DNA of 64,000 nucleotides from positions 3,534,001 through 3,598,000 of the forward strand of contig SPDT01000005.1 in assembly GCA_008477525.1 (NCBI GenBank). Direction: 5' to 3'. The notes below the pieces were generated by a model that made no database searches, was not told the DNA's origin, and saw only the letters and a list, made by a program, of their open reading frames with translations. The first letter of the stretch is position 1. Each line of letters starts with the position of its first letter. The DNA comes from Hypomyces perniciosus. Taxonomy: Eukaryota > Ascomycota > Sordariomycetes > Hypocreales > Hypocreaceae. Shown in pieces: positions 57,592-64,000 of the stretch. Both the position numbers and the translations under genes were made by a program.

Positions 57592-59128
57592 ATGGCTCTC
57601 AATCTGACAATGTCGTCTCGCGCCTTGCGCTCTCTCAAGGTATGGCCAAAAAGATGGGTTAGCAGGGATACCAGCACTTACAATTCTCTTCAGCCATATA
57701 CTCGTGCTGCCGTCCTCGCCAACGCGGCACGATACTACTCTACCGCTGAGCCGGATCTCAAGACAACCCTCAAGGAGGCCATCCCCGCCAAGCGTGAGCT
57801 CCTCAAGAAGGTCAAGGCCCATGGAAGCAAGGTCATTGGCGAGGTCAAGGTCGAAAACACCCTCGGTGGCATGCGTGGCCTCAAGGCTATGGTCTGGGAG
57901 GGTTCCGTCCTCGACCCCAACGAGGGCATCCGCTTCCACGGCCGCACCATCAAGGACTGCCAGCGCGAGCTGCCAAAGGGCAAGACTGGCACTGAAATGC
58001 TTCCAGAGGCCATGTTCTGGCTGCTCCTGACCGGACAGGTGCCCTCCGTCAACCAGGTCCGTGAGTTCTCCCGCGAGCTCGCCTCCAAGGCCCAGATCCC
58101 CGCCTTTGTCTCCAAGATGCTCGACGACTTCCCCAAGGACCTGCATCCCATGACCCAGTTCGCCATTGCCGTTTCTGCTCTCAACTACGAGTCCAAGTTC
58201 GCCAAGGCCTATGAGAAGGGCTTGAACAAGGCCGACTACTGGGAGCCCGTCTTCGAGGACTGCATTTCCCTGCTGGCCAAGCTGCCCACCATTGCCGCCA
58301 AGATCTACCAGAACGCCTACCGCGGTGGTGGTGCTCTCCCCGCCGAGGTCGATCTGGAGCAGGATTGGTCCTACAACTTTGCTGCTATGCTGGGCAAGGG
58401 CGGCAAGGAGAACGAGGACTTCCAGGACCTCCTCCGTCTCTACCTCGCTCTCCATGGTGATCATGAGGGTGGCAACGTGTCTGCCCACACCACTCACCTG
58501 GTTGGCAGCGCTCTCAGTGACCCCTTCCTCTCTTACAGCGCTGGTCTCCAGGGTCTGGCCGGTCCTCTTCATGGGTACGAAGCTCAATCCCATGCCACCT
58601 TTCGCTTACATCAGACTGACATCTATCACTAGTCTTGCCGCCCAGGAAGTTCTTCGCTGGATCATCCAGATGAAGGAAGCCATCCCAGCCAATTATACCG
58701 AGCAGGACGTTCACGACTACCTCTGGTCCACCCTCAACTCCGGCCGTGTCGTTCCCGGCTACGGCCATGCCGTCTTGCGCAAGCCCGATCCTCGCTTCGA
58801 GGCCCTCATGGACTACGCTGCCTCCCGCCCCACCATCGCCAAGGACCCCGTCTTCCAACTGGTTGAGAAGAACAGCCGCATCGCCCCCGAGGTCCTCAAG
58901 AAGCATGGCAAGACCAAGAACCCTTACCCCAATGTCGATAGCAGCTCCGGCGTTCTCTTCCACCACTACGGCTTCCACGAGACGCTCTACTACACTGCCA
59001 CCTTTGGCGTTTCCCGTGGTCTCGGTCCCCTCGCCCAGCTCATTTGGGACCGTGCTCTTGGTCTGCCCATTGAGCGACCCAAGAGCATTAACCTTGAGGG
59101 TCTCCTGAAGCAGGTTGAGGGTAACTAA
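57592..59128 (+). CDS. mcsA: Mitochondrial 2-methylcitrate synthase
   Basis: Condenses propionyl-CoA with oxaloacetate in mitochondria. Exons 57592-57639, 57694-58574 and 58633-59128 encode 474 residues. Residues 1-30 are a presequence with the processing region ARYYSTAEPD. The citrate synthase fold has LHGDHEGGNVSAH (about 270), GYGHAVLRKPDPR (about 350) and the C-terminus LGLPIERPKSINLEGL. KNSRIAPEVLKKHGKTKN and SSSGVLFHHYGFHETLYYT are the methylcitrate rather than citrate synthase version. The 54-base first intron is in frame and stop-free; the splice was preferred because SLK-PYTRAA matches relatives. It is divergent from methylisocitrate lyase of the same pathway. Confidence 0.95.
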
Positions 59129-59769
59129 AAGCAAGTCTATGAAGTTTGAAAACATGGCAACGAGTCGGAGTATTTGGTATCGGTTAAATTTTGTTTTTTA
59201 TTTTTATTTTTCATTGCGAAGCATCTGTATATAATCTCAATACGGAATAGGCCATTGCCATTCAAATCCCTCCAACGGCTGCTGGTGCTAAAGCTGGCAT
59301 GTATTAGTCGCCATGTCTCGCCCTCTCAAGCGGGGGACAACAAAACAGGGACCGCAAAACACATACATGCTATAGCTAACCCTGATTGCCACAGATAACT
59401 CCCATTACTACAGATGACTCTCATTACTGTAAGTGCCCACTATAAGTAACTACCTATTAGGGTATCTATGTCTTTGCGGTCCCCACGTTAATGTCACACT
59501 CTCTCTTTCCCTCCACCCTCCTCCACAACTACCTCAGTCTCTTATTTGAGCTCAACTTGCTATATTTTGGTTTGTAATTGTCTCAACAAGACGTATCAAC
59601 GAGAGGAAAATACACTCTAGTAGCTGAAAGTAAATTATATTGGATAGGAAACCAGACCGGAACTCCCCCGTAATGTCCACCAAGCCGAAACCCATATATA
59701 CAGGCCAAAGTCTGTATACTAGGAAAAAAAGGTAGACAAAGTAATATGTGGTGTGCTCCAACTTCCCTC
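59129..59769. other. Intergenic between methylcitrate synthase and PKS-NRPS genes
   Basis: 3' end of the synthase gene and the downstream region of the convergent synthetase. Contains the second MITE-like element; no gene seen. Confidence 0.7.
59334..59497. mobile_element. Diverged relative of the MITE at 56829
   Basis: About 164 bp with degenerate inverted ends. The left end shares ACAAAACAGGGACCGCAAA with the other element almost exactly, and the right end is TTTGCGGTCCCCACGT...GTCAC. Left and right ends match each other at about 17 of 25 positions. Shorter than the first copy; probably inactive. Confidence 0.65.
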
Positions 59770-62700
59770 TCACCCCTTAATCAACTTCGGGAATGCCCAG
59801 CGGCTGTTTCTCGCTGCGGCTTGCCTCAAGTAAGCTCCCAGCAAAGGGTTTAGACCCTTTGCCTCCGCCTTCTCCACCCATTCCTCCAGTGCCAAAGTTC
59901 GGATAGGGAACTCTTCAGTAACCTTGGTGACATCAGCCATGGTAGACAGCGGATACACAATCTCGCCCGACTCGTACTGATACTTGATGCCGGAGGCGGG
60001 AGCGCGCTCTACACCCTCAACAGACTTGACGATGGCGGCTGCCACGCTGTGTACTGATATCAGATCAAAGTAACCCCTCCAGTCTCTGCTCTCAGGCACC
60101 GCCTCCAGCTTCTCCACGAAGCGGAATAGGTTACCCATCAGGTCCAGGTCGCTGCTGTCATTGCCTGAGATACTAGCGGGGCGATGGATAGTGACAGGCA
60201 GACCATACGTCTCTGTCATGAGTTCAAGATGCCGCTCGCTCACCCACTTGGCTGTGATATATCCATCTGCGTCTGCTGATGGTGCATAGGGAGCCATAGA
60301 GATTTCGCCAACCTCGTCTAGCGGAGTCAATTGTGTCACGCTAGCGGAAGAGACGAAGTGGAAGGGAATGCGGTGGCGTTGGGATATTCGTGCAATCTGC
60401 TTGGTTGCGTCGACATTGGTGCGACGGAGAGATGCATACGTCTTTATGAAAGAAACATCAGCGCCGTTGTGAATGACAACATCTGCAGTTCCAAACACAC
60501 GCTGTGCGTCGGCAGGAGAAAGGCCGAGATCTAGGGCCCCAAGGTCGCCCTTGAAAACTTCGACGCGGCTGTCTCCGAACATGCTTGGGAGCTCAGAAGC
60601 CTTCTTGCGTACTGCGACACAGTATACCTTCTGAACTGCCTTGTTTCGGAGGAGACGTTCAAGGATGTGTCTTCCCAGGAAGCCTGTTGCTCCAGTGAGG
60701 ACGACTACCTTCGTGGGGCCGGAAATGGCTTCTGTATCCTTGTCATGGGCTTCGTACGTCTCACCAGGGAGAAGAGCCGCTTCGGCTTCCCAATCCAACT
60801 CCTCGTTTCCATCTTCCTGGGTTGGCCTGCCTTCAATAAGTGCGGCCATGCCCTCGAGAGTCGATGAACCGAACAGCTGCTGTACCGATGGGGCAAAGCC
60901 AAACCTCTCTCTGAATTGGGCTTGAAGCTCGACAAGTAGAAGCGAAGTGCCGCCAGCGTGGAAGAAATCGGTGTTGGAATTAACCTCAAGCTGTGAAAGC
61001 ACCTGGTCAGGGATTACTCGTTCCCAGAGTTGCTTGACCTGTTCTTGCACAGCGGGCAGGCTCTGGCTTGCTCCAGTTGTTGTGTTGGAGACAGGTAGAG
61101 ACTGCAATGCCTGTCGGTCGAGCTTGTTGGATACGCTAAGGGGCAGTGCAGGAACAGATACGATTGCCGATGGCTTCATGTATTGGGGAATGCTAAGACG
61201 GCTTTTGAGTTGCTGGAGGTATGCCTCATGCTCACTCCCGGGATCGGCGTTGCTCATCACAACATGTGCAACCAGGTAGTCGCTGCCAGATGTATCATCG
61301 GTCCTGACTGAAGCGGCAGCCTGAGCAATGGAACCCTGAGATTCCTGCACGATAGCGTGCTCGACTTCTTCAAGTTCGATTCGAATGCCTCGAACCTTGA
61401 CCTGACTATCACCGCTGATACGTCCCTCTAAGACGAGTCCACCATCAGCAGTAAGCCGACCACGATCACCTGTGAGGTGCATGGTAGTCCAGCCCTGCTT
61501 CTTCAATGATCCATTTGCGTAAGGGTTGCGTGGGAACTTTTGGGATGTCAGCTGTGGATTGTTAAGATAGCCAAGTCCGACACCAGCACCACCGATAGCT
61601 ACCTCGCCAGTGACGCCGGCGGGAACAGGTTTGCCATCCTTTCCAACGATGTAGATATCGTAGTTGGGATATGCATTCAGAGGTAGAATAGTACTACTGC
61701 GTTGTGTCTCCTGGTAAGGGACCACAGCTGAGGCGCAGAGGAACGTTGTCTCAGCAGGTCCATAGGCGTTGATGAGAGTCAATTGCTTGGACAGCGCGCG
61801 GAAGCTGCTCACGAGGAGATCGGTGACCTTTTCGCCGCCTGAGCATGCTAGTCGCCACTTGTGGCTCTGCTGGAGAGAGGAGACACCATGACGGATCAGG
61901 GAGATATACTCAGCCGGTGTCGCAGCTGTGATACTGACGCCAGTCTCGAGTATCAGGTTTGCCAGCGCGCTAGAGTCGCCTCTGATGTCTGCAGGTGCGA
62001 CGACAAGAGTAGCAGCGTTGCAGAGAGCACAGAAGATTTGGAAGAGTGACATGTCGAAGTTGAAGGCAGTTTGCTGGAGAACAACCTCAGCGGCTTGCTC
62101 AATCTTGAAGTGATCGGTAGTGATTTCGATACTGTTCCGTAGTGAGGCGTGGCTCAAGCTTATACCCTTGGGCGTACCAGTCGATCCACTCGTATAGATC
62201 AATGCAGCTAAGCCAGCTGGCTGTGCCTCGATAGGGGAGTTATTAGTATGAGATTGAGGCACTTTGGTGACATTGATCAAAGTGGTGTTGCCGAGGAACC
62301 CGCTGTCAACTTGCGTCGAAGCGTCGAAGATAACACAAGAAGGCTTGGACTCGGCGGCAATCGATGCGAGTCGGGTTTGTCCAACACGAGGATCAAGAGG
62401 AACGAAAGTCCGACCTGATTTCATGATAGCAAGGATGGAGCAAATAGCTGCTGGTGTTGGGTGCTGGAGCACGCCGACAATTCCGGTTGCGTTGACTTTG
62501 TCTAGAGTTGCCGAGATGCTGTCCACGAGAGCTCCCATCTCAGCATAGGTCAAGTCTGTGCCATTGGCATCCGTCAGAGCCAAGTTGTTAGGGTGAGCCT
62601 GGATCTGGTCTTGAATCCTCTGCGGGATGGTTGCAGGCCAAGTATGTTCAAACGCAGGGCCACACCCCAGCTCCAAAGCATCATCGATTGAAGATTGCCT

Positions 62701-64000
62701 GTGAAGAGCTGGCTTGTTCATTCGAGAGTCAGGGTTGCTAGCAAAGGCGTCCATCAAGTTGAAGTAAGAGTCGAGGAGAAGCTCAGCGCTGGCCTCGTCA
62801 TACAACGCCTTTTGGACCGAGAGCATGACGTTTGTCTCGCCTCCTGGATTCTCAACCACATCAAAGCTGATGTCGTATGCGAGCTCTCCGCCACTCAGGA
62901 GTTCACCCTCGCACTCGCAGTCGCAAAACTCACGAACTTCACGAACGCCCTGGCGGTAGTTCATGAAGACTTGAAACAGAGGAGGCTGCGAAGCGGATCT
63001 GGGAGCGCCGAGCTCGTTGAGAATGACGTCGAAGGGAACACGGGCATTGGAAAAGGCCAGTTGGGACTTCTTCTGCATCTCCTCCAAGGACTCGCTGAAG
63101 GGCTGTGAGGATTCACAAGCTACACGGAGGGGTACCAAGTTCAGGTAGAGACCAATGCTCTCCAGAACCTCGCTCTGCCTGCGATTGGCGTCGGCCATGC
63201 CGATGCAGAGGTCATCGATATCGACATATCGAACAATAAGAGCCTTCAGCACAGCAAGGTAGAATGCGAATACACCAGCTTTGAACTTTCGAGCAGTCTT
63301 CTTGATTAAGTCTGAAAGTTCTGCGGGAATTCGCCGTTCTACACGCGTAGTGCCGTACTGAGTAATTGCAGGGCGTGACTGTTTCTGTGACAGTGGAAGA
63401 AGTGGCAATGGCTCGGGCAGAGTAGAAAATTCGTTTCGCCAGAAGTCTAGTTCAGGCTTCCACTTGCCAAGTCGGTATTCCTCGTGCTCGTGGACCGTGA
63501 AGTCAGGATATTGAAGAACCCCGGGGGTGAAGGCCGTGCCTTGGAAGGCTTTCTGGATATCATTAAAAAGGACCTCGAAGCTCAGACCATCCATGTTGAT
63601 ATGGTGATAGCCCAAGATGAGAAAGTTGACGGCGGGTGAAAGAGTGAGCACTTGGAGTCGCATTGTCTGACCAGCCTCGAGGTCATAGACATGGCATTTG
63701 ATGGCCTCGTATTCAGGCTTAACTTCATCGGCATCGGAAATTTGCTTACGCTCCAACTTCAGAGGTGAAGTCTTGAGGACAATCTGCATCGGTTGGTTGG
63801 CACTACTAACAAATGCAGTCCGTAAAGCCTCGTGATGATTGGCAACAGTGTCAACGGCTCTCGCCAACCGGTCGATATCCAAGAGTCCCTGCATGCGGAC
63901 CACGGTCGTGATGTTGAAGGCACTTTGGTCGGGCAAGAAGTGCTTCAGGAACCAAAATCGAGATTGGCCAAATGAGAGCGGAAGAGATCTTGCGACAAGG
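59770..64000 (-). CDS. C-A-T-R part of a PKS-NRPS hybrid synthetase, 5'-truncated by the window edge
   Basis: The open frame reaches base 64000, so the start and any PKS half lie outside. Residues are counted from 63936. The condensation domain (to about 430) opens with LPLSFGQSRFWFLKH, the form seen in fungal PKS-NRPS hybrids, and carries YHHINMDG at about 112. The adenylation domain (about 440-960) has IYTSGSTGTPKG, NAYGPAETT, GDRGR and LSVSNKLDRQAL. The carrier site is DFFHAGGTSLL near 989. The terminal domain has VVVLTGATGFLGRHI near 1075, SSASV and YITAK near 1225, so the Ser-Tyr-Lys reductase triad is intact, unlike many Dieckmann-cyclase versions. The product is probably an amino-acid-linked polyketide aldehyde, alcohol or tetramic acid. 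Calling it a hybrid rests on the C-domain signature. Confidence 0.88.
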   Translation of the reverse strand, partial: LVARSLPLSFGQSRFWFLKHFLPDQSAFNITTVVRMQGLLDIDRLARAVDTVANHHEALRTAFVSSANQPMQIVLKTSPLKLERKQISDADEVKPEYEAIKCHVYDLEAGQTMRLQVLTLSPAVNFLILGYHHINMDGLSFEVLFNDIQKAFQGTAFTPGVLQYPDFTVHEHEEYRLGKWKPELDFWRNEFSTLPEPLPLLPLSQKQSRPAITQYGTTRVERRIPAELSDLIKKTARKFKAGVFAFYLAVLKALIVRYVDIDDLCIGMADANRRQSEVLESIGLYLNLVPLRVACESSQPFSESLEEMQKKSQLAFSNARVPFDVILNELGAPRSASQPPLFQVFMNYRQGVREVREFCDCECEGELLSGGELAYDISFDVVENPGGETNVMLSVQKALYDEASAELLLDSYFNLMDAFASNPDSRMNKPALHRQSSIDDALELGCGPAFEHTWPATIPQRIQDQIQAHPNNLALTDANGTDLTYAEMGALVDSISATLDKVNATGIVGVLQHPTPAAICSILAIMKSGRTFVPLDPRVGQTRLASIAAESKPSCVIFDASTQVDSGFLGNTTLINVTKVPQSHTNNSPIEAQPAGLAALIYTSGSTGTPKGISLSHASLRNSIEITTDHFKIEQAAEVVLQQTAFNFDMSLFQIFCALCNAATLVVAPADIRGDSSALANLILETGVSITAATPAEYISLIRHGVSSLQQSHKWRLACSGGEKVTDLLVSSFRALSKQLTLINAYGPAETTFLCASAVVPYQETQRSSTILPLNAYPNYDIYIVGKDGKPVPAGVTGEVAIGGAGVGLGYLNNPQLTSQKFPRNPYANGSLKKQGWTTMHLTGDRGRLTADGGLVLEGRISGDSQVKVRGIRIELEEVEHAIVQESQGSIAQAAASVRTDDTSGSDYLVAHVVMSNADPGSEHEAYLQQLKSRLSIPQYMKPSAIVSVPALPLSVSNKLDRQALQSLPVSNTTTGASQSLPAVQEQVKQLWERVIPDQVLSQLEVNSNTDFFHAGGTSLLLVELQAQFRERFGFAPSVQQLFGSSTLEGMAALIEGRPTQEDGNEELDWEAEAALLPGETYEAHDKDTEAISGPTKVVVLTGATGFLGRHILERLLRNKAVQKVYCVAVRKKASELPSMFGDSRVEVFKGDLGALDLGLSPADAQRVFGTADVVIHNGADVSFIKTYASLRRTNVDATKQIARISQRHRIPFHFVSSASVTQLTPLDEVGEISMAPYAPSADADGYITAKWVSERHLELMTETYGLPVTIHRPASISGNDSSDLDLMGNLFRFVEKLEAVPESRDWRGYFDLISVHSVAAAIVKSVEGVERAPASGIKYQYESGEIVYPLSTMADVTKVTEEFPIRTLALEEWVEKAEAKGLNPLLGAYLRQAAARNSRWAFPKLIKG

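Noticed and set aside
57592..59128. TCA-cycle citrate synthase
   Set aside because: The C-terminal third (FHHYGFHETLYYT, PIERPKSINLEG) is of the 2-methylcitrate synthase type.

Overview
The window is nuclear DNA of a filamentous ascomycete. Most genes have one to three short GT-AG introns of about 45-80 bases. Intergenic spacers are long and full of microsatellites. The gene set (fused FluG, COP9 subunit 2, LaeA-like methyltransferase, methylcitrate-cycle enzymes, GH75 chitosanase, GH17 glucanase, PKS-NRPS) fits Pezizomycotina, most likely a Sordariomycete of the Hypocreales. The genus cannot be fixed from sequence alone.

Layout. 1-5 kb: 3' part of an alpha-glucoside-type MFS permease, a decayed GT69 mannosyltransferase and a Zn2Cys6 regulator. 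7-19 kb: secreted and accessory genes, namely a PL7/PL20-type lyase, a GH75 chitosanase, a Kex2-type repeat peptide precursor, a ToxD/LovC-like reductase, a YCII protein, an Mpv17/PMP22 membrane protein and a GH17 glucanase. 21-26 kb: a degraded AAA+ ATPase relic and a secreted BBE-like FAD oxidase. 27-38 kb: fluG, two Nudix genes tail to tail, a poor AT-rich patch, an MFS transporter and CSN2. 38-49 kb: two long repeat-rich spacers around an otubain. 49-55 kb: LaeA-like methyltransferase, a long microsatellite, a glutamine-synthetase-like gene and an SDR. 55-59 kb: head-to-head methylisocitrate lyase and 2-methylcitrate synthase. 59.8 kb to the edge: the C-A-T-R end of a probable PKS-NRPS hybrid whose PKS half lies outside.

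How the genes work together. The clearest functional pair is the divergent methylcitrate-cycle pair, which handles propionyl-CoA in mitochondria; a 274-bp MITE with 21-bp terminal inverted repeats sits in their shared promoter and a diverged relative lies behind the synthase gene. Several genes belong to families that control development and secondary metabolism (fluG, CSN2, LaeA-like), but they do not form an obvious cluster. The most novel candidate is the 127-residue secreted peptide precursor at 11.7-12.1 kb, with four Tyr-containing repeats separated by Lys-Arg sites.

Gene models were spliced by hand from GT-AG sites and reading-frame continuity; exon sums were checked for divisibility by three. 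The one sum that fails, in methylisocitrate lyase, localises a one-base frameshift to a nine-G tract.
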